From positions 62,001 through 126,000 of the forward strand of contig JAGHRT010000021.1 in NCBI GenBank assembly GCA_018066245.1: a stretch of 64,000 nt of DNA, written 5' to 3'. Of this stretch, positions 55,586 to 64,000 are shown in pieces; the stretch's first letter is position 1, and each line of letters starts with the position of its first letter. The DNA is from Candidatus Equimonas faecalis. Lineage in GTDB: Bacteria > Bacteroidota > Bacteroidia > Bacteroidales > Bacteroidaceae. A program made the translations under genes and the position numbers. The notes beneath the pieces are model-generated. The model had not been told where the DNA came from, searched no databases, and saw nothing but the letters and a program-made list of their open reading frames with translations.

Positions 55586-56413
55586 ATGGCAAAGAAAAGA
55601 AAACATCGGCGGAAAGTGCGCTGGGGACGCGTAGCCACCCTCGTGGCGGTGGTGGCGGCGCTCATAGCCTGTGTCGTGGGGCATCCCATCGACAGCTTCA
55701 GGAAATACCTTGCCCAGAAGGAAGGCGAGGGTGCGCCTGCGCCCACCGACTCCGTGATGCGGCACGCCTTGCTGGTGGATGCCCTCTTCGAGCGCCCCCG
55801 CTCCGGCTTGGCCGAACTCGACGGGAAGGGACAGCCCGTGAAGCAGCGCATCGTGAGCGTAAGCAGCTATGCCAAGGCATTTCCCGACCTGAACGACGTG
55901 CAGCTGGCCACGGCTTCGCGCCTTGGCCTGAAGCACAGCATAGCCGACCGCGAGGAAGCCGATTCCCTCAAGGACGAACTGGTGTACATAGGGGCTTCTC
56001 CCTACTTCGACCTGCGTCCGATGAACTTCAGCATCCCCTATCTCGTGCCGCGTGCCTATAGGCTCCTGAACGAGATAGCCCGCAATTTCCAAGACTCCCT
56101 CGTGCGCAAAGGGCTCCCTATGCACAAGATGTGCATCAGCAGCGTGCTGCGCACCGAAAGCGACGTAAAGCGCCTGCGGCGCGGCAACGCCAACGCTAGC
56201 GACCAGAGTTGCCACCGCTACGGCACGACCTTCGACATCTCCTATAACTATTACACGCGCGTGCAAGACCCCGACAGCACACAGCTTCCCGAACACTGGG
56301 GTGTACAGCTCAAGCAGGTGCTGGCCGAAGTGCTGCGCGACCAACGTGAAGCTGGCACCTGCTACGTGAAGTATGAAGTACACAAGCCGTGCTTCCATGT
56401 AACGTGCAGGTAA
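55586..56413 (+). CDS. DUF5715-like peptidoglycan-associated hypothetical protein
   Basis: N-terminal TM; MCISSVLRTESDVKRLRRGNANASDQSCHRYGTTFDISY resembles D-Ala-D-Ala peptidase-like folds. Confidence 0.6.
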   Translation: MAKKRKHRRKVRWGRVATLVAVVAALIACVVGHPIDSFRKYLAQKEGEGAPAPTDSVMRHALLVDALFERPRSGLAELDGKGQPVKQRIVSVSSYAKAFPDLNDVQLATASRLGLKHSIADREEADSLKDELVYIGASPYFDLRPMNFSIPYLVPRAYRLLNEIARNFQDSLVRKGLPMHKMCISSVLRTESDVKRLRRGNANASDQSCHRYGTTFDISYNYYTRVQDPDSTQLPEHWGVQLKQVLAEVLRDQREAGTCYVKYEVHKPCFHVTCR

Positions 56414-56465
56414 ACAGCTTTCCCATTGACGTTTATTGCAGATAACTGGAAGAAACGCTTTAACC

Positions 56466-56508
56466 CATTTGCTAATTTGCTAATTTCCCAATTTGCTAAT
56501 TAACCCCC
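56466..56508. repeat. 16-bp tandem repeat (aatttgctaatttccc), 2-3 units
   Basis: AATTTGCT at 56474 and 56490; relative of the 30685 array. Confidence 0.8.
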
Positions 56509-56521
56509 TCAACCGAGACGT

Positions 56522-58864
56522 ATGCGCAAGAAATTCGTCATCACACTCTGGTGCCTCATGCTGGGCATTCTGATGCTCGTGGCAGGCACGTTCATGGCCA
56601 TCAGGGAAGGTTGGATAGGGTACATGCCCGACATCGAGGAAATCCAAAGCCCCATCAGCCGCTATGCCTCACAAATACTCTCCGCCGACGGCCAGCTCAT
56701 GGGCACATGGAGCCGGAGTGAGAACCGCGTGTTTGTGAGCTACGACAGCATATCCCCCTACGTCGTCAAAGCCCTCGTGGCCACCGAAGACGTGCGCTTC
56801 TACGACCATTCAGGCATCGACGCGAAAGCCCTGGGGCGAGCCATAGTGAAGCGCGGCATCCTGCACCACAAGTCGGCGGGCGGCGGCAGCACCATCACCC
56901 AGCAGCTGGCCAAGCAGCTCTACTCCGACGTGGCCAGCAACTCCCTCGAACGCCTCTTGCAGAAACCCATAGAGTGGGTCATCGCCGTGGAACTGGAACG
57001 CCAGTTCACCAAGGACGAAATCATCACCCTCTACCTGAACTACTTCGACTTCCTGCACAACGCCGTGGGCATCAAGACGGCAGCCAGCATCTACTTCCGC
57101 AAGTCTCCCCACGACCTCACGCTCTGCGAAGCCGCCACGCTGGTGGGCATGTGCAAGAACCCCAGCTACTACAATCCCGTCGCCCACCCCGACCGCTGTA
57201 GGGAACGCCGCAACGTGGTGCTCGGCCAGATGCTCAAGGCCGGCTACCTCACCGAGGCCGAACACGCCTCCTATTGCCAGGAACCCCTCGACATGAGCCG
57301 CTTCCACCGCACCGACCACAAGGAAGGACTGGCCACCTATCTGCGCGAATACCTGCGCCACATCATCAATGCCCAGAAACCCGACCGTTCCGACTACGCC
57401 TCGTGGCAGGCGGCCCAATACTATGCCGACTCCCTCAGTTGGGAGAACGACCCCCTCTATGGCTGGTGCCACAAAAACAGTAAGCCCGACGGATCGGCCT
57501 ACGACCTCTACACCGACGGGCTGAAGTTCTACACCACCATCGACTCGCGGATGCAGCGCTACGCCGAAGAGGCCGTCCACAGCCATGTGGCCCAATACCT
57601 CCAGCCCATCTTCAACAAGCGCAAACTCACCGACTCCGCCTTCCCCTATAGCGGAGACCTCAGCGCAGCCGACGTGAAGCGCATTCTCGACCGCGCCATG
57701 AGGCAGAGCGAGAGATACCGAGCCATGAAGTCCGACGGCTGTTCCGACGACGAGATACGAGCCGCCTTCCGCACCCCCACGGAGATGACCGTATTCACCT
57801 ACGGCGGGCCGCGCGACACCCTCCTCTCGCCCCTCGACTCCATACGCCACTACAAGTCCTTCCTGCGGTCGGGCATGATGAGCCTCGACCCCAAAACGGG
57901 ATTCGTCAAGGCATACGTCGGCGGCCTGAACTACTCCGTGTTCCAGTACGACATGTGTATGCAAGGCCGCAGGCAGGTCGGCTCCACCATGAAGCCCTTC
58001 GTCTATGCCCTCGCCATGGAAGACGGACGCCAGCCCACCGACATGGTAATCAACTCGCAGCACACCTACCACGTTTACGGCACCGACCAGACATGGACCC
58101 CCCGCAACGGTTCCTACAGCCGCTACGGACAGGCCGTAACCCTGAAGTGGGGACTGTCGCAATCCAACAACTGGGTAACCGCCGAAGTTATGAACGCCGT
58201 AGATCCCTCAGGAGTGCGCCTGCGCGACATGCTCTGGACCTTCGGCGTAGCCAACCCCGACATACACCCCAGCATCTCCCTCTGCCTCGGCACTTGCGAC
58301 ATCACCGTGGCCGAAATGGCATCCGCCTACACCGCCTTCGCCAACGAAGGCATTCAGGCGCAGCCCATACTCGTTACACGCATAGAAGATGCCGAAGGAC
58401 ACGTCCTCGCCCACTTTGAACCCCGCCTCCGTCAGGTTATCAGCGAAGAAACCGCCTACAACATGATCGACCTCCTCAAAGCCGTCATCGACCAAGGCAC
58501 AGGCACCCGCCTGCGCTACAAATACGGTTTCAAGGCTGATATAGCCGGAAAGACCGGCACCACCACCCGCAACTCCGACGGCTGGTTCGTGGGCTTCGTG
58601 CCCCGCCTCGTCACGGCCTGCTGGGTAGGAGGCGACGACCGCGACATCCACTTCAACACCACGTCCATGGGACAAGGCGCCACCGTAGCCCTCCCCATCT
58701 GGGCAAACTATATGAAGCGCGTTTTCCGAGACTTCTCCCTCGGCTACAATCAGAACGAGACATTCAAGCTCAGCGCCGACACAATCGACACGCTCCCCTA
58801 CATCATCCCCTCCACCGCACAGGAAGACGAAGTTCCGCTTGTCGATGAAAGTCTGGGCGATTGA
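56522..58864 (+). CDS. Penicillin-binding protein 1A/1C-type transglycosylase-transpeptidase
   Basis: ATEDVRFYDHSGID; GGGSTITQQLAKQL; GRRQVGSTMKPFVYALAME; AGKTGTTTRNSDGWFVGF. Confidence 0.95.
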   Translation: MRKKFVITLWCLMLGILMLVAGTFMAIREGWIGYMPDIEEIQSPISRYASQILSADGQLMGTWSRSENRVFVSYDSISPYVVKALVATEDVRFYDHSGIDAKALGRAIVKRGILHHKSAGGGSTITQQLAKQLYSDVASNSLERLLQKPIEWVIAVELERQFTKDEIITLYLNYFDFLHNAVGIKTAASIYFRKSPHDLTLCEAATLVGMCKNPSYYNPVAHPDRCRERRNVVLGQMLKAGYLTEAEHASYCQEPLDMSRFHRTDHKEGLATYLREYLRHIINAQKPDRSDYASWQAAQYYADSLSWENDPLYGWCHKNSKPDGSAYDLYTDGLKFYTTIDSRMQRYAEEAVHSHVAQYLQPIFNKRKLTDSAFPYSGDLSAADVKRILDRAMRQSERYRAMKSDGCSDDEIRAAFRTPTEMTVFTYGGPRDTLLSPLDSIRHYKSFLRSGMMSLDPKTGFVKAYVGGLNYSVFQYDMCMQGRRQVGSTMKPFVYALAMEDGRQPTDMVINSQHTYHVYGTDQTWTPRNGSYSRYGQAVTLKWGLSQSNNWVTAEVMNAVDPSGVRLRDMLWTFGVANPDIHPSISLCLGTCDITVAEMASAYTAFANEGIQAQPILVTRIEDAEGHVLAHFEPRLRQVISEETAYNMIDLLKAVIDQGTGTRLRYKYGFKADIAGKTGTTTRNSDGWFVGFVPRLVTACWVGGDDRDIHFNTTSMGQGATVALPIWANYMKRVFRDFSLGYNQNETFKLSADTIDTLPYIIPSTAQEDEVPLVDESLGD

Positions 58865-58887
58865 ATAATTCAGCAAATCAGTACACC

Positions 58888-59661
58888 ATGCGCATCCTAG
58901 CCCTTATCCCTGCCCGATACGCCAGCACGCGTTTCCCCGCAAAGTCCCTTGCCCTGCTGGCCGGAAAGCCCATTGTCCAGCACGTCTATGAACGCGTCAA
59001 AGCCATCTTCCCCCACGTCTATGTGGCCACCGACGATCAGCGCATAGCCCAATGCGTGGCCGGCTTCGGCGGGCAATACGTCATGACAGGCACCCACCAC
59101 AAAAGCGGCACCGACCGCTGCTATGAGGCCCTCCGGCATCTGGGCGAAGAAAACTACGACGTGGTCATCAACATACAGGGCGACGAACCCTTCATCCACC
59201 CCACCCAGCTCACGGCAGTGGCCGAAGCCTTCCAGCAACCCGACACGCAAATTGCCACACTCGTCAAGCCCTTTGCTCCGGAAGCAAATTGGGAAACACT
59301 CGCAAACCCCAACTGCCCCAAAGTAGCAGTCAGCCCTGACGGACGCGCCCTCTACTTCAGCCGCAGCGTGATACCCCATCTGCGCGGGCACGAACAATCC
59401 CGATGGCCAGCCCTCCACACCTACTACAAGCACATCGGCCTCTACGCCTACCGCACCGAAGTGCTGCAAGCCATCACCAAGCTGCCCCAGAGCCCCCTCG
59501 AAAAAGCCGAAAGCCTGGAACAGTTGCGCTGGCTCGAAGCAGGCTTCTGCATACGCGTCCGACAGACAGACACCGAAACCATCGGCATCGACACGCCTGC
59601 CGACCTCCAAGCCGCCGAAGCATACATCACACAACACAAATCAGAAAATCAGCAAATGTGA
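58888..59661 (+). CDS. kdsB: 3-deoxy-manno-octulosonate cytidylyltransferase
   Basis: ALIPARYASTRFPAKSLALLAGKPIVQHVYERV; NIQGDEPFI. Confidence 0.95.
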   Translation: MRILALIPARYASTRFPAKSLALLAGKPIVQHVYERVKAIFPHVYVATDDQRIAQCVAGFGGQYVMTGTHHKSGTDRCYEALRHLGEENYDVVINIQGDEPFIHPTQLTAVAEAFQQPDTQIATLVKPFAPEANWETLANPNCPKVAVSPDGRALYFSRSVIPHLRGHEQSRWPALHTYYKHIGLYAYRTEVLQAITKLPQSPLEKAESLEQLRWLEAGFCIRVRQTDTETIGIDTPADLQAAEAYITQHKSENQQM

Positions 59662-59708
59662 GAATTGGCTAATTCCCACATTCCACACCAAGCATTCAGC
59701 ACGCAATC

Positions 59709-60824
59709 ATGACAAAGAAAACCCTACTCCCCATAGCCCTGCTCCTCCTGAGCTCCGCCGCCAACGCCCAGAAAATGACCGTAGGCACCTACAACTTCAA
59801 GGACGGCGGCATCTACACGGGCGACCTCTTCAACAACAAGCCCAACGGACAAGGCCGCACCGAATACCCCAACGGAGACACCTACGAAGGAGGTTACCTC
59901 AAAGGCAAACGCTACGGAGAAGGCACCTACACCTTCGCCGACGGCGAAAAATACACGGGCTCGTGGCTTGGCGATCAGCAACACGGACGCGGCACCTACT
60001 GGTACCTCAACAACAACCGCTACGAAGGCCTGTGGTACCGCGACTACCGCGAAGGGCAAGGCACCATGTACTACTACAACGGCGACAAATACACCGGAGA
60101 ATGGAAAGCCGACCAGCGCAACGGACAAGGCACCTACACCTACGCCTCAGGAGCCTACTACCGTGGACAGTGGAAAGACGACCGGAAAAACGGCAAAGGC
60201 TTCTTCGACTGGGCCGACGGCTCCACCTACGACGGCCATTGGGCCGACAACATGCGCGACGGCACAGGCACCTACCGCTACCTCACAGGCGACATCTACA
60301 CAGGAGCCTGGCGGCGCGACGTACAGCACGGACGCGGCATCTACAAATTCAACAACGGCGACCTCTACGAAGGCCCATACGAGGAAGGCCAGCGTCAGGG
60401 CGATGGCGGCGTATTTACCTTCGCCAACGGCAACAAATACACCGGCCCTTTCAAAGCGGGCGAGCAGGACGGCGAAGGCACCTTCGTGTGGAAAGGCATA
60501 GCCACCTACAAAGGACAATGGAAAAAAGGACGCCGACAGGGGCAAGGCACCTACAAGTGGAAAAACGGCGACGAATACACAGGCGCATGGCAGGACGACC
60601 AGATGAGCGGCGAAGGCACCCTCACGCAAGGCGGCGTGCGCTATCGCGGACAGTTTCAGGCAGGACGCAAACACGGCAAAGGCGTTGAAGTCGATAAAGA
60701 CGGCACACGCGCAGAAGGCACATGGAAAGACGGCGAGCGCGACGGCAAATTCATCATCTACGACCGCAACGGCAACGTCGCTCAAAAAATAACCTACGTC
60801 AAGGGACGGGCCGAGGGGAAATGA
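59709..60824 (+). CDS. MORN-repeat protein, secreted or periplasmic
   Basis: Signal peptide then many MORN units such as YEGGYLKGKRYGEGTYTFADGEKYTGSWLGDQQHGRGTY. Confidence 0.93.
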   Translation: MTKKTLLPIALLLLSSAANAQKMTVGTYNFKDGGIYTGDLFNNKPNGQGRTEYPNGDTYEGGYLKGKRYGEGTYTFADGEKYTGSWLGDQQHGRGTYWYLNNNRYEGLWYRDYREGQGTMYYYNGDKYTGEWKADQRNGQGTYTYASGAYYRGQWKDDRKNGKGFFDWADGSTYDGHWADNMRDGTGTYRYLTGDIYTGAWRRDVQHGRGIYKFNNGDLYEGPYEEGQRQGDGGVFTFANGNKYTGPFKAGEQDGEGTFVWKGIATYKGQWKKGRRQGQGTYKWKNGDEYTGAWQDDQMSGEGTLTQGGVRYRGQFQAGRKHGKGVEVDKDGTRAEGTWKDGERDGKFIIYDRNGNVAQKITYVKGRAEGK

Positions 60825-60854
60825 ATATCAAATTGTAACCTCTATGTAAACCAT

Positions 60855-60897
60855 CACCTGCCGACCCCACCACAAAGGCGCGTGTCGGCAGGTGCTT
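60855..60897 (+). terminator. Hairpin cacctgccgac...gtcggcaggtgctttta
   Basis: 11-bp stem followed by T-rich tail. Confidence 0.8.
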
Positions 60898-61080
60898 TTA
60901 TATTTTCGGGTGTAGGAGGGGCTCAGTGGAAATTCTTCCTCTTCAGACTTGCCAAGATTTATGCTTCCCCCCACTAATTTTCCACTGAGCCTAAAAATGG
61001 GCTTGGTTAGGCTATTGTTACGTCCGTGCTTTAGTGTACTAAAAAAGTTCTGCAAATTTCGGTTTGCAGAACTTTTGGAG

Positions 61081-61156
61081 GGGTGACCAGTGGGATTCGA
61101 ACCCACGACATTCAGAACCACAATCTGACGCTCTAACCAACTGAACTATGGTCACC
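61081..61156 (-). tRNA. tRNA-His (anticodon GTG)
   Basis: Minus strand ggtgaccatagttcagttggttagagcgtcagattgtggttctgaatgtcgtgggttcgaatcccactggtcaccc; C73 discriminator. Confidence 0.93.
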
Positions 61157-61327
61157 ATCGCGGCGGTCTGCTAATGTGTAGGAGACATGCCGTTTGTTTT
61201 CATGTGCAAAGGTAAGTGATTCTTTTGGAATGGCCAAGTAATCCTGCCGTTTTTTCAATAGAACACGCTTAACTTTTTGCATTCTCCTGCCATTTTGCTC
61301 ACTCTACTTTGGCAAATGGGGAGACTT

Positions 61328-61846
61328 TTACCATCCGAAGGCTTCTGCATTGTCCATCCAACGGCCTTGGGCGCGGAGGACTTGCTCCACAACGTCGCGC
61401 ACGCAGCCTTTCCCGCCTGCATAGTGGCTGACGTATGTGCTGAGTGTGCGGATTTCGGGGGCGGCATCGGCGGGGCAGCAAGGGCACCCGCAATGGCGCA
61501 TTACTTCATAATCGGGTACGTCATCGCCCATGTAGATGACTTCTTCGGGCTGAAGACCGTGTTTTTGGAGCCATTGCTGGAAGACAGAGAGCTTGAGGCT
61601 CACGCCGTCGTAGATGTCGGACAGCCCGAGGCCTTCGTAGCGTTGGCGCACGGCAGGGCTCTTGCCGCCTGTGATGATGGCCATGGGATAGCCGAGGCGG
61701 GCGGCGTGGTGAAGGGCGTAACCGTCTTTGATGTTGGCCGTGCGCTGGGGCTGGCTGTCATCGGAGAGCAGGACGATGTTGCCGCTCAATACGCCATCGA
61801 CGTCGAAGCAGAAGGCGCGTATTTTCGTGAGGTCGTAGTTTATCAT
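61328..61846 (-). CDS. kdsC: HAD-IIIA phosphatase, KdsC-like (KDO 8-P phosphatase)
   Basis: IRAFCFDVDGVLSGNIVLLSDD; GYALHHAARLGYPMAIITGGKS; YMGDDVPDYEVMRHCGCPCCPADA. Confidence 0.85.
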   Translation of the reverse strand: MINYDLTKIRAFCFDVDGVLSGNIVLLSDDSQPQRTANIKDGYALHHAARLGYPMAIITGGKSPAVRQRYEGLGLSDIYDGVSLKLSVFQQWLQKHGLQPEEVIYMGDDVPDYEVMRHCGCPCCPADAAPEIRTLSTYVSHYAGGKGCVRDVVEQVLRAQGRWMDNAEAFGW

Positions 61847-61847
61847 C

Positions 61848-63392
61848 TTATTTCCTTACTGGGTCGGAGGTCACGCTACAGCCGAGCTTTTTGAATATCT
61901 TGCAGTCGATTTCGTTGAGGATTTCAGTGGTGTGGATTTGGCAGCCGCCCAGCAGGGGGAGGGCTGCGAGTGCGCGGGCGCAGTTTTCGTCCTGACGGCT
62001 GAGCACGCTGAGAGCCACCAGCACTTCGTCGGTATGGAGGCGGGGGTTGCGGCCATGAAGGAGGGTGGTTTTGGTGTGCTGTATGGGTTCGATGAATTCC
62101 TGCGATATGAGCTTGATGTGGTGGGGGATGCCTGCGAGGTGTTTTGTGGCGTTGAGCAGGAGGGCGGCACTGGCTCCGAGGAGTGATGAGGAGTGGCTGG
62201 TGATGAGTGTGCCGTCGGTGAGTTCAACGGCTGCGGCGGAGATGGAGAGCGATGTGTCTGCCTGTCCGTCGATTACCGGCTCCGATTCCTGTTCGCTGCC
62301 GCAGGCTTGCACGGAGGGGGTGCTGGCTTGTGCTTCTTCCAGGGCTTCGCGGGCGGCCACGGTGCAACGGCGGTCGGCGGTGGTGAGTTTCATCTGGCCC
62401 ATGAGGAGCTTGATGGTGTTTACCTCGGTGGCGTTGTCGCGGCCGTCGGCAAAGTTGCACAGGGCATTGTAGTAGCGGCGTATGATTTCCTGCCGTGAAG
62501 CCTCGCTGCACACCTCGTCGTTGCTGATGCAGAAGCCTATCATGTTCACGCCCATATCGGTGGGGGACTTGTAGGGACTTTCGCCATAGATGCCTTCAAA
62601 GAGCGCATTGAGCACGGGGAAGATTTCAATGTCGCGGTTGTAGTTTACGGTGGTCTGCCCGTAGGCTTCAAGGTGGAAGGGATCAATCATATTGACGTCG
62701 GCGAGGTCGGCTGTGGCGGCTTCGTAGGCCAGATTGATGGGGTGTTTGAGCGGAAGGTTCCAGATGGGGAAGGTTTCGAACTTGGCATATCCGGCCTTCA
62801 CGCCTCGCTTGTGCTCGCCATAGAGTTGGGAGAGGCATACGGCCATTTTACCGCTGCCGGGGCCAGGGGCTGTGATGAACACGAGGGGGCGCGTGGTCTC
62901 TACGAACTCGTTCTTTCCGAAGCCTTCGTCGGAGGCTATGAGGGAGATGTTGGAGGGATAGCCTTCTATGAGATAGTGGTAATAGACGTTTACGCCCATG
63001 CGCTCCAGGTGCTTGCGGAAGGCTGAGGCCGATGATTGGCCGTTGAAGTGGGTGATGACGACGGAGCTGACCATGAAACCTCGGGAGGTGAATACATCGC
63101 GCAGGCGGAGCACGTCCTTGTCGTAGGTAATGCCGAGGTCGGCGCGTACTTTGTTCTTTTCGATGTCGGCGGCACTTATGACGAAGACGACTTCGGCCAC
63201 ATCGCGCAGCTGGGTAAGCATTTTCAGTTTGCTGTCGGGCTGAAAGCCGGGCAGGACGCGTGAGGCATGGTGGTCGTCGAAGAGTTTGCCGCCAAATTCG
63301 AGGTAGAGTTTGTCGCCGAAGCGCGAGATGCGCTCCTTAATGTGTTGTGACTGGATTTGCAGGTATTTCTCGTTGTCGAAGCCAAGTTGCAT
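61848..63392 (-). CDS. DUF1846 domain-containing protein
   Basis: GFDNEKYLQIQSQHIKERISRFGDKLYLEFGGKLFDDHHASRVLPGFQPDSKLKML is characteristic of DUF1846. Confidence 0.9.
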   Translation of the reverse strand: MQLGFDNEKYLQIQSQHIKERISRFGDKLYLEFGGKLFDDHHASRVLPGFQPDSKLKMLTQLRDVAEVVFVISAADIEKNKVRADLGITYDKDVLRLRDVFTSRGFMVSSVVITHFNGQSSASAFRKHLERMGVNVYYHYLIEGYPSNISLIASDEGFGKNEFVETTRPLVFITAPGPGSGKMAVCLSQLYGEHKRGVKAGYAKFETFPIWNLPLKHPINLAYEAATADLADVNMIDPFHLEAYGQTTVNYNRDIEIFPVLNALFEGIYGESPYKSPTDMGVNMIGFCISNDEVCSEASRQEIIRRYYNALCNFADGRDNATEVNTIKLLMGQMKLTTADRRCTVAAREALEEAQASTPSVQACGSEQESEPVIDGQADTSLSISAAAVELTDGTLITSHSSSLLGASAALLLNATKHLAGIPHHIKLISQEFIEPIQHTKTTLLHGRNPRLHTDEVLVALSVLSRQDENCARALAALPLLGGCQIHTTEILNEIDCKIFKKLGCSVTSDPVRK

Positions 63393-63418
63393 AATGGAGG
63401 TGAGATTGTTGTTTTTTG

Positions 63419-63475
63419 TTTATAGAATAGTTTTTACTGTCGTATAGGTTGGTTTTTCCTGTCGTATAGGAGAAA
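63419..63475. repeat. 22-bp tandem array, 3 units
   Basis: TATAG at 63421, 63443 and 63465: exact 22-bp period. Confidence 0.9.
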
Positions 63476-63506
63476 TTTCCCGTTTCTTGGAGAAGGTCGA
63501 AAGGGC

Positions 63507-64000
63507 TTATGGGTTAGTCGGACGCTTGGGTGAGAAAAGTGAAAGCAGCAAAGCTACGAGCACGCTCACCGTAATGCCAATCACGCTGAAAAGGAGGAAG
63601 CTGACATCCGTCCATGCGCTGACCATGAACACTACGCCCGTGCCGATAACGAAGCCGGCCAGGGCTGCCTTGCCGCCGATGCGGGGGAAGAAGCGGCCCA
63701 TCACAAAGAGGCCGCAGAGGCCGGAGGTGAGCAGGCCGAGGATGGTGTTGAAATAGTCGAGGAGGGAGAGTATGTTCCATGTACACATCAGCAGGGCGAT
63801 GCCTACGCCCAGCATACCGCACACCATACAGGCATAGCGGGCTACGCGCAGCAGGCGCTGGCTATCGACGCTGGGGCGGAAACGCTGGAAGAAATCGACG
63901 CTGAAGGCCGTGGCCACGGAATTGATGTTGCTGGCGATAGTGCTCATCGTGGCGGCGAAGATGGCAGCAATGAGCAGACCTGCCACGCCTGCGGGCATCT
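63507..64000 (-). CDS. Sodium:solute symporter (SSS family), C-terminal part, cut by window edge
   Basis: GVAGLLIAAIFAATMSTIASNINSVATAFSVDFFQRF; ORF open to the right end. Confidence 0.85.
   Translation of the reverse strand, partial: MPAGVAGLLIAAIFAATMSTIASNINSVATAFSVDFFQRFRPSVDSQRLLRVARYACMVCGMLGVGIALLMCTWNILSLLDYFNTILGLLTSGLCGLFVMGRFFPRIGGKAALAGFVIGTGVVFMVSAWTDVSFLLFSVIGITVSVLVALLLSLFSPKRPTNP

Noticed and set aside
56810-58162. 450-aa minus-strand ORF
   Set aside because: Antisense shadow of the PBP1-type gene.
2848-63475. 22-bp arrays as CRISPR arrays
   Set aside because: The repeats are contiguous 22-mers with no unique spacers of constant size, and no cas genes are present in the window.

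Overview
This 64 kb window is ordinary-looking chromosome from a moderately GC-rich Bacteroidota member (Bacteroidales-like: TAnnTTTG -7 promoter boxes, T9SS-like C-termini, a FeoAB fusion, and a parA-parB-DUF5683-mltD-relA cluster). Most of it is housekeeping genes: mrp, dnaE, aspC, ribBA, lptF/G, tadA, birA, manA, rluA-type, fabG, feoAB, purA, asd, lpxB, surE, parAB, relA/spoT, a BY-kinase, pyrE, hflX, lolD, yicC, gmk, nadD, lptB, phoH, a PBP1-type gene, kdsB, a MORN protein, kdsC and DUF1846. There are two tRNAs (Met-CAT and His-GTG) and a TPP riboswitch driving a TonB receptor plus a PnuT-like transporter. I saw no CRISPR array, prophage, IS element or integrase. The most unusual signal is a dispersed family of short tandem arrays with an exact 22-bp period and a core like TATA(C/G)NNTAG-N6-CTANN(C/G). 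Seven arrays are intergenic and one lies inside a CDS as an in-frame 3x22 = 66 bp block. Two further arrays inside CDSs have period 21 bp (7 codons), and the same DNA is read in different frames in two unrelated proteins, which suggests a DNA-level element rather than a protein motif. Other signals are a second, 16-bp-period AATT(C/T)GCTAATT family, a 43-bp tandem duplication just upstream of the feoAB promoter, a long same-strand lptF/ribBA overlap, an apparently C-terminally truncated BirA, and a Rieske-like lipoprotein with a four-Cys (CxxC...CxxC) pattern. All calls are from reading the sequence and the supplied ORF track; no database search was run.
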